The notes: generated by a model from the sequence alone, not told the origin. 64,000 bases of DNA from Butyriboletus loyo (GCA_038093515.1 JBBPSI010000073.1:50021-114020), one strand, 5' to 3'; positions 11,661 through 23,546 are shown, counted from the first letter of the stretch. Translations and numbers: made by a program.

Positions 11661-14600
11661 TCAATAGCCCCCTCGATGAGCACCGCGTTCAGCATAACCA
11701 GACACGGATTCTTGCGAAGCATGACCCGTCGAATTATCTCTCGAGGGATACGGTCGGTGTAAGGGTGCCTCTCTGTAACCCTCCACGGGCGAGTATTGCA
11801 TTCCAGCTTGCGGTGGATACCGCACCAGTGCAGGCGATGCAAATCGAGGTGACGCCTGAGGCGCCGGGGACCCATACCTCGACGGAGGTCGTAACATTGG
11901 CTCTGGTGACGCATATCTAGGAAGCGGCGCGTTCGGCACGTCCCCGAATTGATTATACCCAGGGTCGTTCAAAAGTGGTAAATGATCCACGCTCGAACCA
12001 AACCGTGACAGTTCGATCGCGCTCGGATTCATCATTTGTGTCTTGACCGCATATCGATCAAACGCCGACGGCGCGGGGGACGCACGGCCCCCAGCCATCG
12101 AGCCCGCGTAATGATGGTGGGCAAGTGTCTTTTGGTGATATACCGAGGCACTGTCGCCGCGGTTGTGTCCAAAGATGGCAGTAGACGCGACGGAGCGGGC
12201 GTCCCAATCCAACTCGCCTCTGTCCCTGCGATACAACGCTGGGTCGTACTCGAGATCCCGCTGTTCGATACCCGCAATGCGCAGACCGCCTTCGATGACA
12301 TGTGCGTCCATCTTTTGTCCGCCGTATTCGCCCAATCGCGTCTTATCGCTCCCGACCTTGCCTTTGTACACGTCACCGAGGAGGGGCATCATCTTGGCAT
12401 GGAGCATGGGCGTAAACAACTCTGTGTGGAGCGCAGGGTGACCGAAACGCTTTTCAAGACGGTGTCTAGAGTCGTCCACACCGGAAGCATGTATCTTGGC
12501 TTCACGCAGCTCGGCCTCCGAGGGAATGTAGTACATAAAATTGTGGTAGAACGTCTTGTCCAGCCAGATCTTGAAGGCAATGACGAACAGGATCGGTGGG
12601 ACGGTCGTTATCCACAAGAAGGACCTGAATTTGTATTGAAGACCAATAGCTAAAAAGGCATGTGTTTTCAGAGAGGAGGAAGTGGAGGGAGAACTTCGGC
12701 TTACTGAGAACCATGAGCAATTGCATCAGGACTACTGACATCAACAACCTGTTGACGATCATGTTCCAAAGACGCTGGGAGAAAGGTAGAGTTAGCGGAA
12801 CGTTTTTGATGTATCTCAATATCCAATGCCTACCCCTCCGGTCTCGATCCGCGTGATGAACACAAACATCAACTGGTACTTGTATACCCATGAAGAAATC
12901 CAGAAGACGATAGCTCCGGCGAGAGAGACAAGGGGTGCCAGCGGCGCAAATACAAGCGCAACAGTGGCCATGAAGAGCTGTACAAGGTCACATGTAAAGT
13001 GGAGCTTTCACAAAGAGAACGATGAACGTACGATGTTGGAGCTGGTGTGGAGCGGAGTGATGAGTAACTCGGACGATGACATGGGAAATCGACTTACTAG
13101 TAAATGTCATACTGGAATTCAGGTGGTTGCGTCCACTCACGAATGTCTCGTGGAGTACGGCCGAACACACTAAAAAAGGGACCGAAAATCAGACTTTTCA
13201 TGCTGCACGTTTTGAGAAACTGTACTTACCGTGTCTTGAACGATGTCCAGACGAGGTTCAAGATCTGAGCCAGGTCAAAGATCACGAGGAAACCACGCAG
13301 GCTAAATGAACCCCTTTCAGTATGTTTTGATACATGATCATTTTCGACATACGGGAAGAACGTGAGCCAGTATGAAGCTTGACTGACGTAAGTTTTGTTG
13401 ATGGTGGCCGGTAACGCTGATTGGGTGAGCTCGAATCAGCCTAGCAATTCATGTCATGGAACCAATCAGTCCTCACATGACAACTGGTCGATGATCCCTT
13501 GGAAACTGGTATGTTGGCCGATCTCAGTGATGACGCCTTCGGCGGCAACTGCAAAGATATTGTTTAGACTTGTGGCAAAAAAAAAAAGATCACTGGCGAC
13601 TTACTGAAAAAGACACCAATCAAGGTAAAGATCACCAGTTGCGACACGACCAAAAAGGTGAAATAGCGATCGACGACGGCGCGATCAAGACTGTACACGT
13701 TCACGTTTGTTCAGAGTTGTCGATCAACTTTCCAGTAGTGCATTATACCCTTACCGACTACGTGTCTGAGCACCCTGAAATCGAGTGAGTCGTCGTATGA
13801 TGATGGGCAAGAAAAATCCGAATGAAGCCGAGATTGCGGGCGGCAAGACACCAGAAACAAATGCAAAAGAACCCGGGGAGGTGTGGGACCAGTTTGCCAA
13901 GAAGCCAACGTATGTGGATATCTGTCTTGAGTGTCACGAAAGGATATCCACACGCCAGACTGATGGTGGAACGCACCGAGGACAAGTTGGCAAGAATGGA
14001 GATGACGAACAGCGGGATGGTATTGAAGAAACAGACCAGCACCAACAACAAGAAACCGAACGTCCTGTTTCGAACTAGCTCTGCCGTCGACTTGTTCAGA
14101 TTCTTCCAGATCTGCGAGTTCGCGACGACAAATGTAAGAAGGGGAGGCAAGGCAGAGTTGCAACAAATGACGCACGATGTCTTTGGGATTGGGCGCTAAA
14201 GCAATGTCCGTGCCCTTTGGATGTTTCTTACGAAGGATATGTGCTACGATATGAGCATACGCAACCGCAGCCATGGACGCAAAGCCATAGTTTTCTGCTT
14301 TACGGGTATCTATCTCCTGGCGATAATCCTCGATCGCCTTCTCCGTGCGTCGAAGCTTAGCGCTGCAAAGACGTGAGATGACCATCCACCTCCCCCCCAC
14401 CAAAACGAACCACGCACGTGTAAAAGTCGATCGCATCCTTCTTCACGCCGCCCATCCCAAGGAAACCGCCAATACGAATGGTAGGACGTTCCTTGGCGAT
14501 CCGTCCGCCATTGAGGTACGTGACGAGAACTTGTTCCAGCTCGCGTACCGCCGTGTTGTGGTATTCGATAATCTCCGGGAGACGTCCGACTTTCCGGCCA

Positions 14601-15406
14601 ATATGGACTGACGTTGTAGGGTATGGAACCTGAACGCTCTCAAAGATTGCGCGGATTCCTTCATCACCTTGGTATTTCTTGGGGACGCCGGTGACGATGA
14701 GCGTCCGGGCATAAAACGACTCGAGATACTCTGGTGAGCGAAACCATTCCTGGCGTAGACGCAACATGTGTTTCCAATGCCGCCAGATGAAGAACATGAC
14801 GAGGCCGCTGATAGCATATGAGATTGCGACGTGAGCGAAGAGGTAGGAGCCTTGAACGTCGCGGATGGTGAGCATGGAGAGGATATCGCGGTTCGAGGAT
14901 GAAACATGCTTGATGTTGTAGACGGCGTCTATGGGTATGAGTAGAGCGCACCCAAGCAATGCGATGCAACTGAACAAGGCCCGCATCATGCGGGTGAAAC
15001 GAAGGAAAGTGACGGCGTCGAGGCCAACCTTGTCCAGGAGCTCTTGTTCTTTCGTGCGGTAAAGCGGAGGTAGCCATCCTAGGAGGGAGTCGGATATCCG
15101 GGGTGGCGACTTGTCCCCGATGTGGTATTTGACTTTGGGTTCGTAGATCACCTAGTAGGGGTTTACCGTGCGTCAGCACTTGGAAACTCTGTGACGCAAG
15201 CAACGATGTATACCTTGTTCTTGGGCCGTAGAAGATTGAATGCCACCATTGTGGCAACCTGCGATGGCAGGGATATGATGTAGGTACGTTGCAGAGTGCG
15301 GTCGACCTACCGAAACGATGCTCATGAGGGCCACTTGGGAGCCGACTGCAGCAGGCGCCAGCGCTCTTGATGCGTTATCATTGATGATTGTGCCAATGTC
15401 GCTCAT
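11661..15406 (-). CDS. CSC1/OSCA (DUF221, RSN1-7TM) calcium-permeable channel-like membrane protein
   Basis: Multi-pass plasma-membrane protein of the OSCA/TMEM63/CSC1 family, which contains osmosensitive or mechanosensitive cation channels. The N-terminal part has hydrophobic segments, the conserved GWLPPLYRTKEQELLDKVG, then FLRFTRMMRALFSCIALLG. A cytosolic PHM7-like domain follows (ARTLIVTGVPKKYQGDEGIR, EYHNTAVRELEQVL), then LQRRTEKAIEDYRQEI and ENYGFASMAAVAYAH. The 7TM core is split among several short exons between about 12.6 and 14.1 kb (pieces such as FFNTIPLFVISILANL). The last large exon (11661-12617) gives a TM segment and a long cytoplasmic tail with repeated RY/RF-x-SP motifs (PRYASPEP, SRYGSPAP, PRFASPA). 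The start at 15406 gives MSDIGTIINDN. No broken frame was noted, but not every junction was checked. Confidence 0.85.
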
Positions 15407-15767
15407 GTTGAAGGGAAACTAGAGCGAGTCTATGGACTCGACGACTGTAAATGAGAGTGAGTGGGTGGGTCGGTACAGTTACAGCGCGGGGTTAGGAAGG
15501 GAAAAGAAAACGAAAACGACGAGCAGAGTCGTACGAGCATGGGAGTACGTACACGCGGTCTTCGGTCAGCCGGCGTGGAAAACGACCGACTATTGTTCTT
15601 TTTCGAGTCGTTGGGGAGCAAAACAATGGAATCGAAGTCTCGCTCGAAGCCGCTGTCACTCCAGCAACGAACGACGGTCTCAACGCACCACGAACATCTC
15701 AACAAAATTCAGTCCACACCACCCTTGCAAAATATCACCACTTCCTTATTTGTTGAGGGTCGTTCCC
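15407..15767. other. Intergenic region
   Basis: This is upstream DNA of the CSC1-like gene running to the edge of a 3-hydroxyanthranilate dioxygenase pseudogene. Overlapping frames on both strands show no conserved features. Confidence 0.4.
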
Positions 15768-16180
15768 ATGGCCTTCCATCAACTTTCCCAAATGGCTCAG
15801 TGGCAACGCACACCTCTGTACAGAGAGAAGGACTTTATTGTGATGGCAGTCGAGGGTCACAACGAACGGAACGACTGTCATAGGAATGGTTCTATCAGTA
15901 CAAGGGCGGAAGGTGGTCGACGGGGAGACATTAGGGACATTAGAATTGAAGAGGGTAGGGCGGAGTATCGGTATCGATTGGACAGCAAAGACGCTGTGAG
16001 ACACGGCTGTGTAGATTCACTATAGTGGTACTGCTGGGAACCCGTCCATACGAAACCAACAAGGAGACCTTTCATGTTACGGATCTTGGAACACAGTTGA
16101 AGGGGGTGATCCAATGCTGGCAAAACAACGAAGAGCTGAGAACTTGCAAGGAATGTGCCAAAGTTGCGCCTCCCAAGTAG
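15768..16180 (+). pseudogene. BNA1: 3-hydroxyanthranilate 3,4-dioxygenase pseudogene, copy A
   Basis: The intact enzyme is an iron cupin of the kynurenine/NAD pathway. Pieces in different frames are recognisable: [66 protein letters not shown] and the C-terminal FHVTDLGTQLKGVIQCW with ELRTCKECAKVAPPK. The core MLL after YKGG and the EMFLLPG strand are lost, together with the intron region, so this copy cannot fold as a full cupin. The ATG at 15768 belongs to a shifted frame. It is an inverted relative of copy B at 20767-21372 and shares about 130 bp of 3' flank with it. Confidence 0.85.
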
Positions 16181-16313
16181 CACTAGCAAGAGTGTTTATC
16201 TATTCGTTTCAAATTGCTGTGCAAAGCCTGGATGCCCATTCGCAAGTTCATACTAGCATCGATCCACGCTGGAACGTCGCCAATCACCCCCACTCACATA
16301 CCGTAGTGAGTGA
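15775..16313 (+). repeat. Inverted repeat arm 1 (dioxygenase copy A plus flank)
   Basis: This arm matches 20640-21365 in reverse complement over the pseudogene and 3' flank. The clearest block is 16020-16265, nearly identical to about 20675-20925. Length differences come from deletions in this arm and from differences after the stop codon. Together the arms frame about 4.3 kb containing UBA2. Confidence 0.85.
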
Positions 16314-17465
16314 GGATGACTGACAACATTCGTGACGCTCGTGGTTGTCGAGCCCATTCGTCCGGGCTTGCGACTACCCTCGATAGTTCTGACATAGACA
16401 TAGTGACGACAACGCTCCCAAAGTTGTCGTTCCAACCCAACTATCTGAACATGCCACTCACGACAAACGTTTCTGTCGTACGACGCTTTCCCGTAATGTT
16501 GAGTTAGGTCATCAAGGGACAACACTGCTGAGCGACTTTACCATGAAAAACCAAAGCAGGACACCCCAGCATTGGATCCAGGCATATACATTGTCTGCTC
16601 CGGAGCGCGATGTCGTCTTGCCAACCGCCCGAGAAGCACGCCACTAGTTATAAATCGCGATGCCATTCGAACCCTATTAGTATCAAGCATCCATTCAAAC
16701 AGAGCACGCCGACGTACGTTGAAAGCACCGACACCAACATGCGACCAGAATATACCAATTGGTTCGGATGCGATCCGTACTCTCGTATGTACCTACTACG
16801 CTTGCAGTGGGGAAAGCGTCGTCGACTCGCCAGCAGGGTAACGAGATCGTATCAAAGGAAAAAAAAAGGAGCGTGAACAAAGTCAATCTTCAGCTACCGC
16901 GTACGCATCGACGACTCGGGCAGGCATTCAAGGCGAACCCATCGACGCCTGTGAACGATGCGAGCGGACATGTCTTTAACATCCACATCGCACGCGGTCG
17001 TCAATCGGATTACCTGTGACCCGTCAGCCAATCATCAACGGCGTAGTTATACGTACGCGTTACCTAGATGAAAGTGTGCTACCACGATTTTCGTGGGTCG
17101 GACGAGTACCTTGGACAGCAACGCCATCGAGGCTCGGAATATGACGAGTGCCAGATCTAGAATTAAAAAGTTTGGCGTACATCCTCGAAGTCGATATCTC
17201 CAAACTTGCACTTGAACTCGACCATGAACCAAGAAAGCCTAAACAACATAGGTGCCGCAACCAACAATAGTTGAAACGTTGTCTACGAAAAACCCGGTCA
17301 GGTCAGCCAAGCGCAGATCTCTCGGGACGAGAACAAAAGCAACAAACCTTATCCTCGCAAAATCCGAGATACGAGATAGCAATACTAGCACAATAAGAAA
17401 GACATCGGAAATAAGACAGGGAACCGTACAGACCACAAGCTACCCTCATCTGTCGGTCAAAAATC
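16314..17465. other. Region with no recognised gene, downstream of UBA2
   Basis: This lies between pseudogene copy A and the UBA2 stop. Several overlapping frames of 60-90 codons exist on both strands, with no family motif, membrane segment or splice pattern that I could support. Confidence 0.4.
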
Positions 17466-19966
17466 TCAATCTATCTCGATGACATCATCCCTGTCGATCT
17501 TGTCCGTGGCACTGTCCAGCACGACCAGCCCGTCCTCCTCCAATCTTCTCCTCTTACTCGGACTCCCGAGCTCTATTGATGACGCTCCGTTTGTCTTTGC
17601 TCTCTTTGTCAAAGGTTCGGCCTCAGCGACATCGTCATCGGGCGCGGACCGCTTCCGCGATGGCGCAGGGGCAGGTGTAGGCGGTCGAGGATTGAAGGGT
17701 GGCTTCGGTAATGATGGCGGTAATATCAACGCCGGTGCATCAGTCAGATGATTAGGTCTGCCACAAAGTCAGTCAAGAAAAGGCGGGAACGCGACCCCGA
17801 TATCAAGCCACTTACGGAAGCTCGCACAAGGCCACTGCAATTGTTCCCCACTCCCCTTCCTCGTCAACAATCGTCAAAAACTTGCCCCTCGTCACGCCCA
17901 AGCTCTCCAACGTACGATCGTCATTGTCTTCCCAGTCTGGGTCGCTCAGCACACGATTGTCTTCGTACACACTGACATCCCGTTTTCCGGTCCCTCCCTC
18001 CTCCCCTTCACCATCCCCAAGAATACCGTCCACCAACTCACCGAGTGTGACACGCGATGGATCGCACTGCACCTTCACGTACGTGTCTCTGCAAATTCCG
18101 CACTTGGGGTTGGGAGGACAAAGATTGACTGTGCTGAGCGGAACGGCTGGCTTGAATTGCACGTGCACATTCTTGAGCGAGGCATAGGACTTGCGCAAGA
18201 GATGCAAAGCTTGTAAAACAATCAGTCCCGATATGATCGCATTCGTCGTCGCGATAGCGGGGATAATGTTACCGGCCATTTCTGTTTGTGGATGTCAACA
18301 AAACATTAACCATAGAACTCATGGAGGTAGCACCTTTGACTTCCCAGCGAGTCTTTTGCTCGATGTAGTACGCGGCCGAACGGAGATTTGAGGCAGCGGT
18401 GACAAAATCGAGTGCGTCGTCATCATCTTTGTCAAATGAAATAGTTTCTTCTCCAGCACACAGGCGGGATGCTAAGCGGTTGATACTGGACGTCTTGCAT
18501 CAAACTGAAAATCCATGGCTTGAGATGAGAGCATACCTTGATACAAAAAGGGCAAGGTTATCCTGAAGCGTCAAGGCACGCTGATCCTTCAATCCACTAT
18601 TTCCGTTAGACGAGGACGCCAACCTTGTGGCGCCTCCATTAACATGCGCCTTGGAGTTTAAGGACGATGCTGAGCTTTTGGTGGCCTCTTTCACGACAAA
18701 ACCACCATCCACGATGGCATCAAAGTCGAGGGGTGTCGGCTTTTCTCTTGACCGCCACATATCTGTCATAGATAACAGGTTTTTGATATCCGTATTGAAG
18801 ACCTTATCCATATTATACACTCAGCACCACAACTCGCATCTCCGTCGACGAAACGAACCTTTTCAAACACAGTCTTGGCTGCACCATCAGTTGTCTCTGG
18901 GGAGCGCAATGCATTGCGAACAACTTTGTACGCCAAAGCTTCTTTTCGCAAAGCCGCTATCTCTTGTGCTGCGTTACGTCAGTCGGTATGATAACCCGGA
19001 GCGACGAAAGGCGCAGACCGTTTTCGCCCTGCTTCTCAGCCTCGTCCAGTTCGGCACCGCCGTCTTCGTCCTCTCCGAATAATTGCCTGTTAGCACGAGA
19101 TTAGTAAAAACGGGTAGTTTGCGCACTCATCACCTCACGGAAGGAGATAACTCTTGGCCCAAACGATACAGTGAATAGGTTGCGAAGGGGTCGATCGGAT
19201 AGTGCAAACTGGGAACGACTTTGGTGTTGGTTTTGGTACACAGTCGAAACACTCCGTGCGATCCTAATACCCAGGTGGGTGAAATTGGGTGCTTCGGGGA
19301 GATGGACGAACCTTGAGAAGAGGTTGAACTTGACCGAGGTATCCGGCTGTACCCGACTCTACGAGCGGGATACCTGCTGCCATGCACATCTTGTTCACGT
19401 ATCGGCGCGCGTCTGGCTCACAGCAAGTCATGAAGCGCGCGGTAGTCACAGCGTGGATCCACTCACCGAGGTTGTCGAGGGCATTGAGGACGATATCGAA
19501 GGATTGGAACCACTCGATATCGAACTGGGGCTCCTTGATATTCGCGTGGATCGGTTGAATATGCACGTGTGGATTAAAAGCGCCGGCTGTCTGAGCTGCC
19601 ACCTGGAATGCGGAGTGGATTGAGCATAACACACAAACACCAAGTTAGACGCGCTCACCATGGCTTTGCTCTGCTTGACATCCTTTTTCCTGAAAAGAAA
19701 CTGTCTATTCAGATTGGAGAGGTCTATGGTATCCAAGTCTAAGAGTGTGATGTAACCAAAGCCTGTCAAGACGATATTCTTTACTGCATGCGGAAATGTG
19801 TCAGAAAGGCGCGGTCGTGGTGAAAAAAAAAGGATTGACATAGTTCGCAGCCAATGCCTCCCGATCCGACCAATAAGACTTTGGTGTCCGCGAGACGGCC
19901 CACGAGTTCCGGGCCAAGAATTGCCTTGGCATGTACATAACGACCACTGTTGCGTTGCCCGTCCAT
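17466..19966 (-). CDS. UBA2: SUMO-activating enzyme E1 catalytic subunit (UBA2)
   Basis: Catalytic half of the SUMO E1 heterodimer (with AOS1), a nuclear enzyme that adenylates SUMO and carries it as a thioester. The N-terminus is [18 protein letters not shown], followed by the nucleotide-binding [28 protein letters not shown] and [11 protein letters not shown]. The catalytic cysteine region is PVCTIRSTP followed by [13 protein letters not shown]. The conserved [18 protein letters not shown] follows, then the ubiquitin-fold region ([32 protein letters not shown]). The tail has basic stretches ([29 protein letters not shown]) typical of the C-terminal NLS, and ends DDVIEID. There are many short introns. 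An upstream in-frame ATG exists in the same frame, but the one at 19966 gives the family-standard start. The gene looks intact although it sits between two decayed repeats. Confidence 0.92.
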
Positions 19967-20059
19967 GTTCAAATGTAAACCGAGTGTCGGCCAACAAGAA
20001 ATTTTGAGGAACGAGTCTGTGGACGGCCGTATGTAGTAAAGGTGTGCCGCCGAATCCAC

Positions 20060-20520
20060 AGCTTCCCTCGGTCACGCGACTGTCACGCGTATATTGGCGC
20101 TCCTCGTCGTTTCGTAGAGCGTGCATGGTAGCGATACAGTCTCTATCCAACATCGTGTTCATCGGTTCTACAAACCCCCGAAACACCGCTCGCAACGTCG
20201 CGTCTACCGATCTACCCGCACTGTCTTCACCCACAACCAACCGGCTACGATCTCGCGACCAACCCAACCCATATCTTTCTTCGACCCTGACCTCGTACAC
20301 TAGTATCTGATGCGGTAACCAGCGTAGATTCCGCCACGTCGCGTTGTCCATCACCTTGTCGAACAACATCCGCGCCCGTTTGTTGATCAACGCGGTCGCT
20401 CCCTTGGGCTGTTCTCCCCACCACCCCACACGGTCACCCTCCGACTCGGCATCGCCCGATCTATGTGTATGCGAGCCCGTGCAGGAGGTGCTTGGAGTGG
20501 GTTGGTTTAGAGGGCAAGTG
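20060..20520 (-). pseudogene. Fragment of an uncharacterised conserved protein
   Basis: The minus-strand frame before UBA2 reads [18 protein letters not shown], then [38 protein letters not shown] and FRGFVEP. It resembles a small uncharacterised fungal protein family in which the segment FRGF-EP precedes the end. After FRGFVEPM the sequence becomes unconserved, and upstream it runs into the decayed repeat without a clear start. It could be the 5'-truncated remainder of a gene or a short intact gene whose ends I misplaced. No function can be given. Confidence 0.4.
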
Positions 20521-20619
20521 TGTCACAAGCGCGCTGTGCTGCCGCAGTGGGGAGTTCTTGCACATTATAGCATCGCGAGACAGGTCTCCTCGATCCATGC
20601 CCGAATGTCGCCAATCTGA

Positions 20620-20638
20620 CTCACATACCGTATGTGAG
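20620..20638. repeat. Perfect 19-nt palindrome
   Basis: Two 9-nt arms that are exact reverse complements (CTCACATAC and GTATGTGAG) flank a single C. It sits at the outer edge of inverted repeat arm 2. The matching site in arm 1 (about 16294-16313) is less symmetric. Confidence 0.8.
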
Positions 20639-20639
20639 C

Positions 20640-21365
20640 GAGGGTGGTTGACGACGTTCCAGCGTGGATCGATGCTAGTATGAACTTGCGAATGGGCATC
20701 CAGGTCAATATCTATTCGAGCTCTGCACAGCAATTTAAGACGAATAGATAAACACTCTTGCTAGTGCTACTTGGGAGGCGCAACTTTGGCACATTCCTTG
20801 CAAGTTCTCAGCTCTTCGTTGTTTTGCCAGCATTGGATCACCCCCTTCAACTGTGTTCCAAGATCCGTAACATGAAAGGTCTCCTTGTTGGTTTCGTATG
20901 GACGGGTTCCCGGCAGTACCACTGTAGTGAATCTAAACAGTCGCTAGCAACGGACAAAAGTCATGCAAGCTCGCCATTCGACTTGGGCGAGTAGATTAGA
21001 TGACGATCCCGATCGTGTCCGCGAACCTCACAGCGTCTTTGCTGCCCAATCGATACCGATACTCCGCCCTACCAGGCAACAAAAACATCTCGCCTTCTTC
21101 AATTCTAATGTCCCTGAATGTCTCCCCATCGACCACCTTCAGCAACATACCGCCCTTGAACTGATAGAACTATTCCTATGTGTGGGAGCGTGTACGTGAG
21201 CAAGGTGCGCAGAAAAGTACTGGGGACGACAGCCGACTTCGGTCTCGTTCACATGATAGTCGTTCCGTTATGGGAGCCCCGACTGCCATCATAACAAAGT
21301 CCTTGACTCTGTACAGAGGTGTGCGTTCCCACTGAGCCATTTGGGAAAGCTGATGGGAGGGAGGA
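20640..21365 (-). repeat. Inverted repeat arm 2 (dioxygenase copy B plus flank)
   Basis: This is the reverse-complement counterpart of 15775-16313. It is longer because it keeps the dioxygenase intron and cupin core and carries extra bases near 20945-21010. Confidence 0.85.
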
Positions 21366-21372
21366 GGCCCAT
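20767..21372 (-). pseudogene. BNA1: 3-hydroxyanthranilate 3,4-dioxygenase pseudogene, copy B
   Basis: This is the more complete of two inverted copies. The start MGLLPPISFPKWLSGNAHL is followed by KDFVMMAVGAP, a small frameshift, NDYHVNETE (metal-binding His and Glu), an intron of about 60 nt, then a stop codon where the family has Trp in E-W-FYQ. The cupin core [33 protein letters not shown] and [10 protein letters not shown] is readable. After DSLQWYCREPVH the frame breaks before FHVTDLGTQLKG. It ends CKECAKVAPPK with the CxxC rubredoxin-like metal site. The break before FHVTDL is shared with copy A. Nothing suggests a functional product. Confidence 0.85.
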
Positions 21373-22055
21373 GATGATGATGATGAACAAGCTGACCCGG
21401 TAATGAGGCCTCGAGGGAACGCTGACGGTCCGTTCAATTGTGTGAGCTCCTAGCGCGCTCAGGTAGTGGCCTGTATCCCCCAAGAATGAAAGCATTCTAG
21501 GTATCTTTTTGTAAGCTTGTCATTGGCATACTACGGTCACGTGTACGTTACATAGAGGTAGCTCGTAGTCCTCCAACAGTGGGTGGTCCAGTTCTTTGTC
21601 CGCTCGTATTGGCAGTGTTTCTCGCCATTGGCCACAGCAGGTTTCCAGTTGTTCGGCCTTGCTCGGCTGTGCAGGATCTGGGCACTTTTGCCGACCTCAT
21701 ACCATACTTCAGGCCTTCAGGCACAAATGACAAGCACAATTCGACCGACTCTCGGGCTTGCCTTGAGAAAACGTCGATGGACTATTTTTCCAGTACTGGA
21801 TGCTTCACTGCTCCACTGCATTCTTTTTTTCTTTCGGACTTGACATCCGTGATGAACGTTTTCAGCCCAAAAAAGTGTTCGCCCTGACAAGACGGGGTGA
21901 GACAAGGCCGCTCAGCGACTCTGTCCAAGTTGCCACATTTGACAGGCGCATGCGGGACGTCTCGACCATCTGATAGGCCATTTCGTTTGTCTCGAACAAG
22001 GTGTACGTATCATATGACATATGTAGATCTGATGGTCTACTAGTGCAACACGTCA

Positions 22056-22505
22056 ACGCCAATGCCACCAGCCCTCGGACCGACCGACCGCCATGGCGCT
22101 CGGGGCGGATACTCAGAATCAGACATGTGGTCAACACTGACACTCGAATGGGGCGAGTCAGCCAAGAGGTACCGTCAGTCAAACAAGCTTCACAGGCGAC
22201 CGCATCCAAGCCAATGTCGGACGATCGATATATACGTGACGAGTCAACGTGCCAGTGGGGGGGAGGGAGAAGGGATCAACGCGGCATTATTATCTCAACA
22301 GGATGATATCGAGATGGTCTGTGTTTGCCAATGCCAACCGCCCTCGGATCGGTGGGACCACCGCGGCGCGGCGCAGATACTCAGATACGTATGCGGTCAA
22401 ACTCGAGTGGACAGGTCAACTGAGAGGTACCGTCAGTCAAACAGGGTTCTGGTTTGGACCGCATCCAAGGCAACGCTGGGACGATCAATATATACTTACA
22501 AGTCA
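22056..22505. repeat. Diverged direct tandem repeat, two units of about 190 bp
   Basis: Unit 1 (about 22056-22250) and unit 2 (about 22323-22505) share ordered blocks: GCCAATGCCA, CGCCCTCGGA or its variant, GATACTCAGA, GAGGTACCGTCAGTCAAACA, GACCGCATCCAA and GACGATC-ATATATAC. They differ by many substitutions and small gaps. Unit 2 abuts the metallophosphoesterase fragment, so the repeat probably arose by local duplication of one exon-intron of that gene. Confidence 0.75.
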
Positions 22506-22810
22506 AGGTACTGGGAGAGACGGATCGGGTAAAGGGAGTTCACGTCGGTCATCTGTGGGTCGGAGATGACGACCATTCTGGGTGGCGCAAGAGCATCTAG
22601 ATATTCCTCCTTTGTTGCGAACTGGACACTTTCAAGCAAGTGAGCTCGCGTCGCCTCAGGAGATCTCCTGGAGGTAGGCGTTCGGACGTATTGCTCGACT
22701 AACACGAAGTGTCACGATCAAAAAGAGGGGCTGCTCGGGTTCATGATCGGCCCGAGCCGTCGCATCTTGTTCTACCCTGTCAGGAAATCTTTGGAACCGC
22801 GTCTAAATAG
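22496..22810 (-). pseudogene. Fragment of a CDC1/PGAP5-like metallophosphoesterase
   Basis: The minus-strand frame reads ESVQFATKEEYLDALAPPRM followed by VVISDPQMTDVNSLYPIRL. The DPQ-TD stretch after a short hydrophobic strand is the first metal-binding block of fungal CDC1-type (GPI-anchor remodelling) metallophosphoesterases, which continue with LTDxYLRRAW. A similar piece (LTAYVSEYLRRA) is found on the minus strand within repeat unit 2. The remaining metal-binding blocks (GD, GNH, H-H) are absent, so this is a 5' remnant. Confidence 0.45.
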
Positions 22811-23546
22811 TAGTGATCCCAGATAGTCCGCATTCGTAGGGTGTTGGGCAAGGACGAATCGCGCGCATCATCATAGCTTCGTAAAATTACGTCCAATGCT
22901 ACAATGGTCGTGTATTTCAATCCGCGTCATTTAATCCTAGAACACAGCGAGATCAAGCTCGGTCAATGTATGGCGGACGGGCAACAAGTACGCACCGCCG
23001 TGCAGGTATCGCGCTCGAGGTGAATCTTTTGCATACATAGGCTCAAACTGTAACTGTCCGTCCACTGGACTACGACCGACCGACTGGACTGTGCCTGGGA
23101 CTCTAAGCAATCACAACCCATCATACTCTTGCTGACATCGGTCACGTCCTTCATGACGAGGCGCGATCGAGAGTGGTCATAAAACAGTTTGCATACCTTG
23201 ATAAGATGCCTCGAGTTAACGTTGACCATACACTATCAAGCCAAACAAAAAGAGAGAGACTCACAACTTTCATACGATGTAGAATCTATCTCACATGTTA
23301 CTCCACATCCCGAGTCAGCCCATCCGCCGCGTCGCGAGAGTTGATTTGACCGCCTCATGAACGCGCGCACTGTCGTGGACGTGACTTCGTGATCAGTCTG
23401 ATCATTGCATCATCTGCCACACGGTGAATTTGACGGGGCAAGTCCCTACGATGGTCTACCCGGAATGAAAACTGTTGAATGGCATGACCTCCAAGGTGAG
23501 AGTGCGCCGGCATGGTGCAATACTTGATCGCACTGCACTTCTGAGC

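Larger units (their letters stand above)
21373..23546. other. Decayed region with gene fragments
   Basis: Apart from the metallophosphoesterase fragment and its tandem repeat, only short pieces are seen. One is a minus-strand stretch near 21560-21650 reading CCGQWRETLPIRADKELDHP, coding-like but unassigned. A run of ATG triplets lies at 21371-21385 at the start of pseudogene copy B. No intact gene was found. Confidence 0.45.

Noticed and set aside
15878..16189. Minus-strand frame beginning MLVLLGRRNFGTF, repeated at 20758 on the plus strand
   Set aside because: The apparent conservation of two frames only reflects the inverted repeat; it is antisense to the dioxygenase pseudogenes, whose own strand matches a known enzyme.
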